NCBI GenBank assembly: GCA_947630795.1
Contig: CANRJC010000008.1
Location: 1 to 64,000, forward strand
DNA length: 64,000 nt
DNA from: an uncultured Phascolarctobacterium sp.
GTDB lineage: Bacteria > Bacillota > Negativicutes > Acidaminococcales > Acidaminococcaceae
Direction: 5' to 3'
In this document: positions 52,987 through 61,010 of the stretch, piece after piece
How positions within the stretch are numbered: the first letter of the stretch is position 1
How the letters are laid out: each line of letters opens with the position of its first letter
The notes under the pieces: generated by a model
Told to the model about the DNA's origin: nothing
Database searches by the model: none
What the model saw: the letters and a program-made list of their open reading frames with translations, nothing else
Made by a program: the position numbers and the translations under genes

Positions 52987-53754
52987 TTACACCCCTCGCA
53001 ACGGTATTTTAATAATAGGGTTGTAATCAAATATTCTCTTACTGTTCTTGTCGATTCGTACAATATCTTGTCCCCATTTTTTCTGAAGTAAGGCTAGCTG
53101 CTCTTTTTCTTTTTTCATTGTCCGAATGCTTGCGCACCCGCCCTTTTGCTCACTTTGGCGTACTATGTAACTTAAAAAATTAACTCTAAGGCACCCACGA
53201 TATTTGTTGCATTGTTGCAACGTCATATCATAATCTTCTTTTAACGGCAATCTCTCATCATACAATAATTCATTCCTTTTTATAAACGCCTGAAATGGCC
53301 CGCCTAAATATGCGGAAAAGGAAAGCGGTATTGTATTCTTATATGCCCTAGGCTCTTTTGTGCAATTTACGCCCCACATTTTAAAGCCCAAATCACGGCA
53401 AACTTCACTGTATTTTTGTATAATTTCATAAATCTCTTCGCTTTTTAATGACCTCTGCGCCATTTTCGCTGGGTCGTCTTTATCCTGTTCCCATATCAAA
53501 AATTTCTGGTAATCATCATCAACAATAATTACGGCTTCTGCTTCATTTTCAAATTCTTTTTTCAATATATAATTGCGGATTCTGCATAAATTCCCCTGAA
53601 CCCCCTTAGGGCAAGAAACAATCGTTGCTCTTAGGTTCTGCCTTTTGTATTCATCAGCTTCAGCTTCATCTACATATACCTTGGCATAGGGCATTAACTT
53701 TAGCGTTTCTACTTTCGGTCTTTTGTAGCTTGGTATGCATATGCTGATATTCAT
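52987..53754 (-). CDS. TET-associated-type glycosyltransferase (TAGT-like)
   Basis: 255 aa of GT-A fold: ISICIPSYKRPKVETLKL, a GNLCRIRNYILKK helix, the metal-binding VIIVDDDYQKFL and SAYLGGPFQAFIKRNELL, then KEDYDMTLQQ. The pattern fits the TAGT family described in phages, thought to add sugars to modified DNA bases. No TET/JBP dioxygenase is visible in this window, so the acceptor is unclear. The ATG overlaps the ParB-like stop (ATGA), so the two are coupled. Confidence 0.7.
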   Translation of the reverse strand: MNISICIPSYKRPKVETLKLMPYAKVYVDEAEADEYKRQNLRATIVSCPKGVQGNLCRIRNYILKKEFENEAEAVIIVDDDYQKFLIWEQDKDDPAKMAQRSLKSEEIYEIIQKYSEVCRDLGFKMWGVNCTKEPRAYKNTIPLSFSAYLGGPFQAFIKRNELLYDERLPLKEDYDMTLQQCNKYRGCLRVNFLSYIVRQSEQKGGCASIRTMKKEKEQLALLQKKWGQDIVRIDKNSKRIFDYNPIIKIPLRGV

Positions 53755-54332
53755 TTTCCGCTCCCACGCAATTTATTTAACGTTTCCATTCCGTCTAAAA
53801 CTCGAGCAACGCCAAATGCTCCATTTTTGTTTTTCTTGCTCTCTATTTCTAATAATGTCACCGCATTAAGCCAATCTATTGTCGTTTTAAACTGCAATAT
53901 AACATAATTGTTTTCTTCGCCTAAAATTTCAGCAAATTCTTCTTCCGGTGGATCTTCTTCCTCATCTTTGCTAATTTCAAAGCCGAAAACGCTCATGTCT
54001 AGGTTTTTTATCTCCCCTATTTCTAACGCAAGCTCTCCGCTTTTCCATTTCGCATATTCTGCCACTTTGTTATCAGCCAATCTAAACGCCTTTATTTGCT
54101 CAGGCGTCAAATCGTCTGCGATAATGCAAGGTACTTTTTCTATTTTTAGTTGCTTTGCAGCTTTCCATCTAGTGTGGCCAGCCACAATCACCCCCCCATT
54201 ATCAATTACGATCGGCACTTTAAATCCAAATTCTTTAATGCTATTTGCAACATATTGTACTGCCTTATCATTCTTTCGAGGGTTATTCTTATAGGGTTTT
54301 AACTCGCTTACTTTTTTCTCAATAATTTGCAT
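53751..54332 (-). CDS. ParB/Srx-domain protein
   Basis: About 193 aa. The ParB N-terminal nuclease-like domain is clear (LKPYKNNPRKNDKAVQYVAN, VIVAGHTRWKAAKQLKI, RLADNKVAEYAKW). In many phages this domain is fused to a DNA methylase; here it is short and ends with an unrecognised 60-residue part. Start 54332 has GGGAG 8 nt upstream. Cotranslated with the TAGT-like gene, so it may target or license DNA modification. Confidence 0.82.
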   Translation of the reverse strand: MQIIEKKVSELKPYKNNPRKNDKAVQYVANSIKEFGFKVPIVIDNGGVIVAGHTRWKAAKQLKIEKVPCIIADDLTPEQIKAFRLADNKVAEYAKWKSGELALEIGEIKNLDMSVFGFEISKDEEEDPPEEEFAEILGEENNYVILQFKTTIDWLNAVTLLEIESKKNKNGAFGVARVLDGMETLNKLRGSGK

Positions 54333-54491
54333 ACATTTGCTCCCATGCTTTAATAACAAAAGCGACGCATTACACGCCGCCTAAGTGGAGGAATAAGAAT
54401 GGGCAGTTTGCCCCGCCCTCGTCCTTGCGTATTCAGTTCATGATACCATTTTAGCACGCCGATTTTGCGATTTCTCCCGGACTTTTTGAAA

Positions 54492-54965
54492 TTATTCCCA
54501 TTCTCCCTTTATGAGTCCGACCTTGATTGCGATTATCGCAACATCATTCAAGAAGCTGTCCACACGCTCATAGTACATCGATTCACCTATCGCCAAGAAT
54601 GAGCAGGTAGCCTCCGGCCTTTGGTGCTTGAAATATCTTCTCCGCACCAGCTTCCCTGTGAAGTCGCCTTCGTAGTGCTTCAGGCAGTCGTCTAATACCG
54701 TCACCCACTTCTGCGGGCGATGGACTGTAAACTTCTCGCCCCTTTTGGTGGTGACGGTCACGCTCGGTATCTCCGACAGATTGTGCGCCGCTTTGTTCCC
54801 GGTCGGGTCAGGCGGGGAATATCCCACGTCCCCCGTCCTCCCGCCGGTGTCCTCTTTCTCGTATTCGGCAACGGCTATCGCTTTCTTGATAGCGTTTAGA
54901 TTGTAAAACATCTTGTCAATGAAGCGTTTAGTCCGCTTGGTGATTATCTTCCCCGAATACGCCAT
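54492..54965 (-). CDS. Phage late transcription regulator, RinA/ArpU-like
   Basis: 157 aa: TKRFIDKMFYNLNAIKKAIA, then HNLSEIPSVTVTTKRGEKFT and the C-terminal FLAIGESMYYERVDSFLNDV. The C-terminal helix-turn-helix and the place between early genes and terminase fit the ArpU/RinA late-gene activators. The downstream gap (54,360-54,491) could hold its promoter target; none is obvious. Confidence 0.65.
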   Translation of the reverse strand: MAYSGKIITKRTKRFIDKMFYNLNAIKKAIAVAEYEKEDTGGRTGDVGYSPPDPTGNKAAHNLSEIPSVTVTTKRGEKFTVHRPQKWVTVLDDCLKHYEGDFTGKLVRRRYFKHQRPEATCSFLAIGESMYYERVDSFLNDVAIIAIKVGLIKGEWE

Positions 54966-54969
54966 TCTG

Positions 54970-57693
54970 TCACTCCGTTAAATCCGTAACTTTGCATCCA
55001 AAGAGGTCTGCCATTCTGATTAGCGTGCTGGAGCGTAGCGCTGCCGGCTCGCCTCTTATGACTTTCCACAGCGTCCCCGTTTTGGCGCTTTCTCCATAAA
55101 TCGCTTTTACGGCAGCGCCTGTACTTAGCCCGCTTTCTTCAAACTTCGCTCGTATCTTCTCGGGCGAATATCGTCCGTGTTCTTGCAACTCACCGCCCTG
55201 CTGCACTATCGTCTTATGGCAAGGCTTTCTCCAATCTTCAGGGTTATGGCGATACACCCTTATCACCGCGCTAACGCTCGGCGGTAATCCCACGATTGCT
55301 CTTTTGGCGGCTTCTAAATAATTTGTCGCCGTCACCCAAAAGCTGTCATTGATGTCATTTGTCAGCAAAAAGATTTTATACCTGCGCTCGTTCGACTTCG
55401 GTTTCGGCAGTTCTTCTTGCTTCGGCATTACGATGCGTTTTTTCGGCACCTGTTTTTTCATCTGCTGTTTCGGCGGCACCACATTCTTTTTCAGCGTGCC
55501 GCCTCTCGCCAATCTTACCAATATCGGCTCGCCCTGCTTCGGCGTGCCGCCTCTCACCATGAATGGCTCACCTGCGAACGGCAACGCCGCCAATTTCTTG
55601 CTCGCCTCTTGCGCTTTCCAAAAATCAGCGCACGGCACCCGCCAAGCTTGCCCTTGATTGAATGTGTCTCTGCCCAGACCGTAGGCCACTATCGCCACCC
55701 CCCCATAATTCCCTGCGGGGTTAGGAGCAAAAGCCTCTAGCGTCCTGCTGGTGTCCGTCTCATACACATTAGCTCGGCTGTTTATCGTGCCCTCACTTGT
55801 GAACCTTACATCGTAGGTACGAACAATCAACGGCCGATTGTTGCCGCTGGTTCCAAGGAAACTGGTGAGACTTGGGGAGATGCCTTTCTGGTCTGTGTAT
55901 CGGCTATCTAAACTGTGGTTTTCAAAGATTTCAACTGCGCTTCCAGAGCCATTTTCAACAGAGGCGGGAGCGGTTTGTTCTTTGCAGCTGCCCTTCGCAG
56001 TATTCCTTGGCAAGCCGTACTCGTCAAATAATATCTTGGGGGCGGATTGTCCTCTAAAATCTGCGACAAGAAAGATGCGCTTGCGTCTTTGGGGTACTCC
56101 CCAATACTGAGCGTCAAGTAGTCTCCAGGCAACCGAGTAACCGTCTGCCATGATTGCCCCTGCTGGCGGCCACTTCTTAGGTCTAGGAACATGAGCCCCT
56201 TTGTCGCAGACTTTGCAGAAGGCTTCAAGGACTTGTCGGAAGTCCTCTCCCCCATGGGAACTTCGGCTTCCGTCAACATTTTCCCAAACAGCGAATCTTG
56301 GATATACTCCATTTGTGGCCTCCCTCATTTCCTCAACAATGCGGACGGCCTCAAAAAACAGCCCGCTTCGTGATCCTTCCAGCCCTGCCCGCTTTCCGGC
56401 CAGTGATAAGTCTTGACAGTTGTGAACGACAATACCTTCTGCAATATAGCTTTGGTCATCTTCCACAGCAATGTTGTACACAACAATAGCCGTTCTCCCT
56501 TCTCTCACATCTCGCACCTTATAGTAACTGTGTAGGTCGTCATGATAATGCACTCGGGTTTTCGATTTTGTTAAGGCCACTTGATAATTATCATGTATTG
56601 AGCAAGGTCTTCCCTCTATCGTGCAAGTCCCCTTAGCAACGGTCTTGTATACGGTGCTTGAATAGCCCAGCGTTTCTCCCAAAAGACGAATACCATGAGC
56701 CAAAGCCTTGCTGCTTGTGCTTATTTTGAATTTATCCGGAGCAAGCCGCCACCCATCAGAGTCTATCAAGCCTTTAAGCAATGCAACTCTGTACTCTTTC
56801 GCCATACCTAAGGCCCACGCAGGAAGTCGTTTCCCCAATGCCCCATGTCCGAAGTTATCAACTAACCATTTGCACAAAACCTGCGAAGTGAATTTAACTT
56901 TCGTGCAGGTTCGCTCTACGCTTACAGAATATTTCTTCGATAGCGGAGCGATAGTTGCTATAATCTCATCTGCTTTATCGTGAGAGTCGCAAAGGAAAAT
57001 CGTGTTAAAGGTTTGCCCTGCCGGTCTGTCGGGCCGTTGTCCCGTTCTCACATACCCATCTCCTAGCCATCTTCCGACAAAATAAAACAATTGCTCAGAA
57101 ATAGGTGGCATTTCCTTTTGGTGTGCGTTCACCGTTCTCTCTATGGGTATCGTTAAGTCGGGAATATTCAGCGGAACGGCCCATAACTTACCTCTCATGT
57201 TCCCCGCCGGGAACCAAGCCGATTTGGACAAAGAAGTCTTATACCCTCTAGGGCGGGTACCCCATTTGCGAATTAGGTAAGCCGCATATATGGGATGATT
57301 CGCCGTACATTCCAGCCCGTAATGATTTCCCTTTAACACGATTGTGTCGGCAGTTTTGCGCCCGCTTGCAATAACCTTCTTCCATCGGCTTTTATGCGTC
57401 AAAACCATATCGCCTACTTTGACTTCCTCGATAGGTTTGTACCCTTCGGCGGTCAATACCAATGTACCGGCGGGGAAGCATGGGCTGCCGAACGTCACCA
57501 CATCCACGGGTCGCAATTTGCCGCCGTGGATCTTCGCCACATCGCCCAAATGTTTCATGCCGGGAAAGCGTTTGCGTGTGACTTTAATGGGGAACGGCTC
57601 AACTTCGCTCGCATATATCGGCGTTATGCCCTGCCTCTGAGCCGCCAAAGGGAAGCCCCCCGAGCCGTCAAACAGGCTCATCATCGTCAACAT
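54970..57693 (-). CDS. C5-cytosine DNA methyltransferase interrupted by an intein
   Basis: About 907 aa before splicing. Motif I SLFDGSGGFPLAAQRQG, motif IV GSPC/CQDLSLAGKRAG, motif VI WENVDG and motif VIII QRRKRIFLVAD are present. An intein of about 354 residues splits motif IV. After splicing about 553 aa remain. The usual motif IX/X end (an RxLTxxExxRLQGFP-type stretch) is not visible; instead there is a Lys/Pro-rich linker (about 735-775) and a C-terminal helix-turn-helix-like part (from SPEKIRAKFEESGLSTGAAV). The start is ATG 57693 after GGGGG, with GTG 57699 as alternative. Confidence 0.88.
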   Translation of the reverse strand: MLTMMSLFDGSGGFPLAAQRQGITPIYASEVEPFPIKVTRKRFPGMKHLGDVAKIHGGKLRPVDVVTFGSPCFPAGTLVLTAEGYKPIEEVKVGDMVLTHKSRWKKVIASGRKTADTIVLKGNHYGLECTANHPIYAAYLIRKWGTRPRGYKTSLSKSAWFPAGNMRGKLWAVPLNIPDLTIPIERTVNAHQKEMPPISEQLFYFVGRWLGDGYVRTGQRPDRPAGQTFNTIFLCDSHDKADEIIATIAPLSKKYSVSVERTCTKVKFTSQVLCKWLVDNFGHGALGKRLPAWALGMAKEYRVALLKGLIDSDGWRLAPDKFKISTSSKALAHGIRLLGETLGYSSTVYKTVAKGTCTIEGRPCSIHDNYQVALTKSKTRVHYHDDLHSYYKVRDVREGRTAIVVYNIAVEDDQSYIAEGIVVHNCQDLSLAGKRAGLEGSRSGLFFEAVRIVEEMREATNGVYPRFAVWENVDGSRSSHGGEDFRQVLEAFCKVCDKGAHVPRPKKWPPAGAIMADGYSVAWRLLDAQYWGVPQRRKRIFLVADFRGQSAPKILFDEYGLPRNTAKGSCKEQTAPASVENGSGSAVEIFENHSLDSRYTDQKGISPSLTSFLGTSGNNRPLIVRTYDVRFTSEGTINSRANVYETDTSRTLEAFAPNPAGNYGGVAIVAYGLGRDTFNQGQAWRVPCADFWKAQEASKKLAALPFAGEPFMVRGGTPKQGEPILVRLARGGTLKKNVVPPKQQMKKQVPKKRIVMPKQEELPKPKSNERRYKIFLLTNDINDSFWVTATNYLEAAKRAIVGLPPSVSAVIRVYRHNPEDWRKPCHKTIVQQGGELQEHGRYSPEKIRAKFEESGLSTGAAVKAIYGESAKTGTLWKVIRGEPAALRSSTLIRMADLFGCKVTDLTE
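56419..57480 (-). mobile_element. Intein with LAGLIDADG homing endonuclease in methyltransferase motif IV
   Basis: Block A CFPAGTLVLTAEGYKPIEEV with Cys1, block B GLECTANHPIYA (TxxH), endonuclease blocks FVGRWLGDGY and LLKGLIDSDGW (each with the catalytic Asp), block F VYNIAVEDDQSYIAEG and block G VVHN followed by Cys+1. All splicing residues are intact, so it should splice. The +1 Cys is the methyltransferase's own catalytic cysteine. Confidence 0.95.
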
Positions 57694-57779
57694 AGCCACG
57701 CCCCCAATGCCAGCAGGAAGCCGAATACCACCGCCGTCACGATGCAGGCTATCTTAAACTCCAGAAGCCAATCGTCCAT
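57687..57779 (-). CDS. Very small membrane protein
   Basis: 30 aa starting MDDWLLEFKI, with one membrane helix (ACIVTAVVFGFLLALGAWL). It overlaps the start of the methyltransferase gene in another frame. Ribosome site weak (AAGGAGGCAAGTAAACC, about 10 nt). Function unknown. Confidence 0.5.
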   Translation of the reverse strand: MDDWLLEFKIACIVTAVVFGFLLALGAWLC

Positions 57780-57782
57780 GGT

Positions 57783-57983
57783 TTACTTGCCTCCTTCGGT
57801 AAGGTGTAAAAGCACTCTAGCTTCTTCATCAATGCCTATTATGATGTGCCTTAAGCAGGCTTTGTTATTAGCAATATCTTTAGCGTATTCCCTTGCTTGC
57901 ACCGCTTTGGAAAGTAAGTTGTCAAGAGCGTAGCGAATCAGGCGTTCTCTTCCGTCTTGGGTCAGATTTAATTCAATCCTCAT
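57783..57983 (-). CDS. Small phage early protein
   Basis: 66 aa, not recognised: RIELNLTQDGRERLIRYALD, mostly helical, then IIIGIDEEARVLLHLTEGG. AGGAGG lies upstream of the ATG. It overlaps the end of the preceding small gene by 11 bp. Confidence 0.6.
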   Translation of the reverse strand: MRIELNLTQDGRERLIRYALDNLLSKAVQAREYAKDIANNKACLRHIIIGIDEEARVLLHLTEGGK

Positions 57984-58165
57984 CGTCTACCTCCTCGTCG
58001 AGCAAATTCTCAATCTCGGCAAGATACTCCCTGCAGTATTTCACAACACTCCGCACGCTTAGTTCTGTTGCGTAATCGTTCAACAGGGCGTGCTTCTCGT
58101 ATGCGCACTTCCATTCGATAAGGCCGAAATAATATCCGATGTCACCGGCCTTGGTCCTTTTTCAT
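57973..58165 (-). pseudogene. Small early gene with apparent one-base frameshift
   Basis: The ATG at 58165 overlaps the previous stop (ATGA) but its frame ends after 7 codons (MKKDQGR). One base later a protein-like frame runs to 57973: AGDIGYYFGLIEWKCAYEKH, then RSVVKYCREYLAEIENLLDE. Removing one G near 58,150 would join them. A short product from TTG about 30 codons in is an alternative. Confidence 0.5.
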
Positions 58166-58377
58166 TCTGCCACCGTCCTTTCGACATCCAGCAGCTCAAG
58201 CAAGAAGGCTTTGGTGTCCCTCTCGACGCACTCCTCGCAATACTGCTTGCCCGTATGGTCATCTCTGTACACCGCATCACCTCTGAGGATGTAATCTTCG
58301 CACCGCTCGCACCGCCCGCATATCATCTGCGGCGGCGGAGAAAAGCGGGGGTCGCTTCGATTGAACATTGTGGTCAT
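58162..58377 (-). CDS. Small zinc-ribbon-like phage protein
   Basis: 71 aa with two CxxC pairs (CGRCERC, CEEC) that probably bind zinc: MICGRCERCEDYILRGDAVY, then KQYCEECVERD. It overlaps the radical SAM gene stop by 4 bp. Function unknown; similar short proteins lie in phage early regions. Confidence 0.7.
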   Translation of the reverse strand: MTTMFNRSDPRFSPPPQMICGRCERCEDYILRGDAVYRDDHTGKQYCEECVERDTKAFLLELLDVERTVAE

Positions 58378-59258
58378 CTCCTTAAGCTCCTTTGGTATGA
58401 AGCGAAATTAGGTAAGCTGTAAAAAATCTTTCGATTGTTTACATACCGCTGTAAATCCCTTGTCGCCCTCGGAGCGGTCTGCTTATTGTAAACCATCACA
58501 TAAGGGCTATACCCGATGTCTCGGAGTTTCTCTACCCGATAAATGTCCTGCTCGTAAGAGCTGTTGAAATTGCACAGAACATAAACAATCGCATTATGCT
58601 TAGAAGTTTTGAACACATTACGATACTCTTTTAGTTTTTTGAAAGTGGTCTTATCGTCTGGATTATCCCAAGCAAAATGCAGAGAAGTATATTTTAGTCG
58701 GTTGATTGCCCTTGCTTTTTCGTCGGTCATCAAGCGAATGTCAAGCCCCTGTGTAAAATCCACCTCGGCTTTGCTTTCGGCAAGCTGCCCCAGAAGGTCA
58801 GCCCAGTCGGGACAAGCAAGAAGGTTTGGGTCAAGCAAAGTGATCTTTTTTTGCCCGTTCCAAAAGTCTTTGAGGTCAGCCACCCTCTTTGCCCGCAAGC
58901 CCTCTTTCTTCCCGACGATGCAGAACGCACACCCTCTTGGGCATCCTCGGGTCAAAAAGCCGTAGGCTGTGTCGGTGATCCCATAGAGCGAATAATCGGG
59001 GAATTGCCGCTCTGCCTCCTCCGGCAGTTTGCTTGATAAATCGTAGCCTGTACCCCCCCTTATGAGCTGCTCCGTCTGATATGCTTGCACATCATCTCGC
59101 GAGAAGGTAAACACTTTCGCCATGTAGACTTTATCGTAAGGCTCTAGGGAATTTGCCCATTCAACGAAGTCACCATTCTTTTTGTGATAAGCCGACAACT
59201 TCATCAACGCTAGGTTCGGGAAGCGGTGTCCGTCCACATCTACAAGCCCTATTCGCAT
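58374..59258 (-). CDS. Phage-encoded radical SAM protein
   Basis: 294 aa. The 4Fe-4S motif is C-x3-C-x2-C in FLTRGCPRGCAFCIVGKK (about 109-126). The preceding part (MRIGLVDVDGHRFPNLALMK) looks like a truncated cobalamin-binding-type Rossmann fold and the rest a partial TIM barrel (LDPNLLACPDWADLLGQL, then VDFTQGLDIRLM). The substrate is unknown; nucleic-acid modification is possible given the nearby DNA-modification genes, but this is context only. Confidence 0.83.
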   Translation of the reverse strand: MRIGLVDVDGHRFPNLALMKLSAYHKKNGDFVEWANSLEPYDKVYMAKVFTFSRDDVQAYQTEQLIRGGTGYDLSSKLPEEAERQFPDYSLYGITDTAYGFLTRGCPRGCAFCIVGKKEGLRAKRVADLKDFWNGQKKITLLDPNLLACPDWADLLGQLAESKAEVDFTQGLDIRLMTDEKARAINRLKYTSLHFAWDNPDDKTTFKKLKEYRNVFKTSKHNAIVYVLCNFNSSYEQDIYRVEKLRDIGYSPYVMVYNKQTAPRATRDLQRYVNNRKIFYSLPNFASYQRSLRR

Positions 59259-59262
59259 GGTG

Positions 59263-59445
59263 TCACAACACCCCCAAAGTTATCGCTCCCAGCACCGCCG
59301 TGCCGATTATTGCGCCGATGATAGCACCCACTAATGCCGCCGCTCCAGCTATCGCCGAAATGTGGCGACTGTGGGCAAGCATGGTCGCTATCGCAAGGCG
59401 GTCTTGTTCGCATAATGCTATCGCTACAAATTTCTCATCGTTCAT
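59263..59445 (-). CDS. Small glycine-zipper membrane protein
   Basis: 60 aa: a soluble start MNDEKFVAIALCEQD and a membrane hairpin with Gly/Ala zippers (AIAGAAALVGAIIGAIIGTA). The ATG overlaps the HNH gene stop (ATGA). Function unknown. Confidence 0.65.
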   Translation of the reverse strand: MNDEKFVAIALCEQDRLAIATMLAHSRHISAIAGAAALVGAIIGAIIGTAVLGAITLGVL

Positions 59446-60134
59446 TTTTCGTTTCCCTTTCGTTTTAGCTTGTAAATCCGGCAGAGGGTCTTGTCCAGCT
59501 TCACCCCGCCGGGGAAATGGTATTTTTCGTTGAAAGACTGCCGCCCCATGGTGTGCGCCTCGGTGTGATGTTCTCGGCACAGAGGCAAGACTTCAAGCCC
59601 TTCGTGGATTATCTCTTCACGGTCACGGCCCATTCCCACGGTGTCTACATGGTGAAGGTCTGCCCTCTTGCCGCACACGGCGCACTTCTTATTGATGAGG
59701 CATTGATAGATATAATCGGCGATGTCGTCTACATACTGAATGAGCGGCACCTTACAAGGAATATCCCACTCAAGCATGAACGCCACCAAAAACCGCTGGA
59801 AAGCGCACACAAGACTCATCGGAGCGTTCGACAGGGAGAAGATGCTGTCTGCCGTTTCCTCGAAGTTTTCGGCAAGGAATTTCAGCTTCATGTATTCCTT
59901 CGTCCTGTCACGGCCCTCGCCTACGTAATCTGCTATCTCGGCGATAAGAGCGTAGCACGCTCGGCGCTGTTTGTCCGACAGCGGCCTGCTGTCGATGAGC
60001 TGAATCTTGCATTCACGATAATCCCGCCTCAGCATCGTAGGCCAGTCGGTGTACTTCGCCTTAATGGTCAACTCGCCGCTCCGTTCATCGTAGTCGGTGA
60101 CGGTGCCGGTGATAACATCAAACGCTGTCTTCAA
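59442..60134 (-). CDS. HNH-type phage nuclease/recombination protein (HNHc_6-like)
   Basis: 230 aa. The N-terminal part (ITGTVTDYDERSGELTIKAK, then SDKQRRACYALIAEIADYVG) resembles NinB-type phage recombination proteins; the C-terminal CAVCGKRADLHHVDTVGMGR and PLCREHHTEAHTMG is an HNH motif with zinc cysteines. It overlaps rusA by 17 bp. The start is probably TTG 60134, very close to GGAG. Confidence 0.8.
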   Translation of the reverse strand: MKTAFDVITGTVTDYDERSGELTIKAKYTDWPTMLRRDYRECKIQLIDSRPLSDKQRRACYALIAEIADYVGEGRDRTKEYMKLKFLAENFEETADSIFSLSNAPMSLVCAFQRFLVAFMLEWDIPCKVPLIQYVDDIADYIYQCLINKKCAVCGKRADLHHVDTVGMGRDREEIIHEGLEVLPLCREHHTEAHTMGRQSFNEKYHFPGGVKLDKTLCRIYKLKRKGNEK

Positions 60135-60513
60135 TCTCCGTCACCTCGACTTCGACACGTGGATTAGCGCTGTATCGCTTGTTCACGGTCAACGACACCA
60201 CGTGCGAATCATCGCTATAAGCTACGCCGTTCAAGCCGTCCAGAATGATTTTGGCGATGTTGTCAACGTCCGGCTTGACTTTGGGCCGGATAACGCCCTG
60301 CTTCGCTTCAGCTTTCTTCGCACTTTTCGGAATATCGAAGAAAGCGTCAATGGTGACGATCACTTCGCCCTCCAGCAGCTTGCCTTTGCTCGCCTTGTAG
60401 ATGAGGCCCACCACCCGCTCATAATTCGCCGTATCAGGCGGCGTGTAAACTACGCCTCTTGCAAATCTCGGACGGGCCTTGCCTTGCGGTGGCCCTACAA
60501 TGGTGAATTTCAT
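60118..60513 (-). CDS. rusA: RusA-family Holliday junction resolvase
   Basis: 131 aa, full length. GPPQGKARPRFARG at the N-terminus and the acidic catalytic cluster in VKPDVDNIAKIILDGLNG and AYSDDSHV. It resolves junctions formed during phage recombination. The start overlaps the previous gene stop. Confidence 0.93.
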   Translation of the reverse strand: MKFTIVGPPQGKARPRFARGVVYTPPDTANYERVVGLIYKASKGKLLEGEVIVTIDAFFDIPKSAKKAEAKQGVIRPKVKPDVDNIAKIILDGLNGVAYSDDSHVVSLTVNKRYSANPRVEVEVTEIEDSV

Positions 60514-61010
60514 AACGTTCTCCCTTCCAGTTGATTCAGCCTTTTGCCCATCAGAGCCAGCACCTTCTCGCCCTCATGCTTGCCCCGCCGCCGCTGGCAC
60601 ACCTGCTCATAAATGTTGCGGAGCTGGGCCTTGACGGTGGTGATGTTCGCCGAAAGCGTCATCTGGAGGTCATTCCAGCCGTATGCATTGACCGCCTCGG
60701 CTATCTCGGGCCGGGAAAACTGCGGAGTGTGGCCCCATGGTGTAGACTGCATCGCTTTCTCGATTTCGGTCAACGCCTCGGGCCAGCTTGCATATTCGCT
60801 GCCGCCTACTTCATGGGCCGCTTCAATTATCTCGGCGATGGACGGCAGAAACTTGCTTTGCCTCATCAATCTGCGGCAGGTCACATCCAGCACATCTGCG
60901 GGAATATCCGCCAGCTCGTCAGCGTAGATCTTCATGCGGGTCATTTCGCCCTCTCTCGAAAAAGCTGCGAAAAGGCGCATGATAGCCGCCGCTTTTAACT
61001 CCTTATCCAT
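60510..61010 (-). CDS. Phage replication accessory protein, helicase loader/inhibitor-like
   Basis: 166 aa, helical: MRLFAAFSREGEMTRMKIYADELADIPADVLD, then CRRLMRQSKFLPSIAEIIEA. This pattern resembles the G39P-type helicase loader or DnaB-partner proteins found after DnaD-like initiators. It overlaps the initiator stop by 8 bp. Confidence 0.65.
   Translation of the reverse strand: MDKELKAAAIMRLFAAFSREGEMTRMKIYADELADIPADVLDVTCRRLMRQSKFLPSIAEIIEAAHEVGGSEYASWPEALTEIEKAMQSTPWGHTPQFSRPEIAEAVNAYGWNDLQMTLSANITTVKAQLRNIYEQVCQRRRGKHEGEKVLALMGKRLNQLEGRTL

Noticed and set aside
58080..58280. 66-aa minus-strand frame starting MMRCTEM
   Set aside because: Overlaps the zinc-ribbon gene in another frame; no ribosome site and no sensible pattern.
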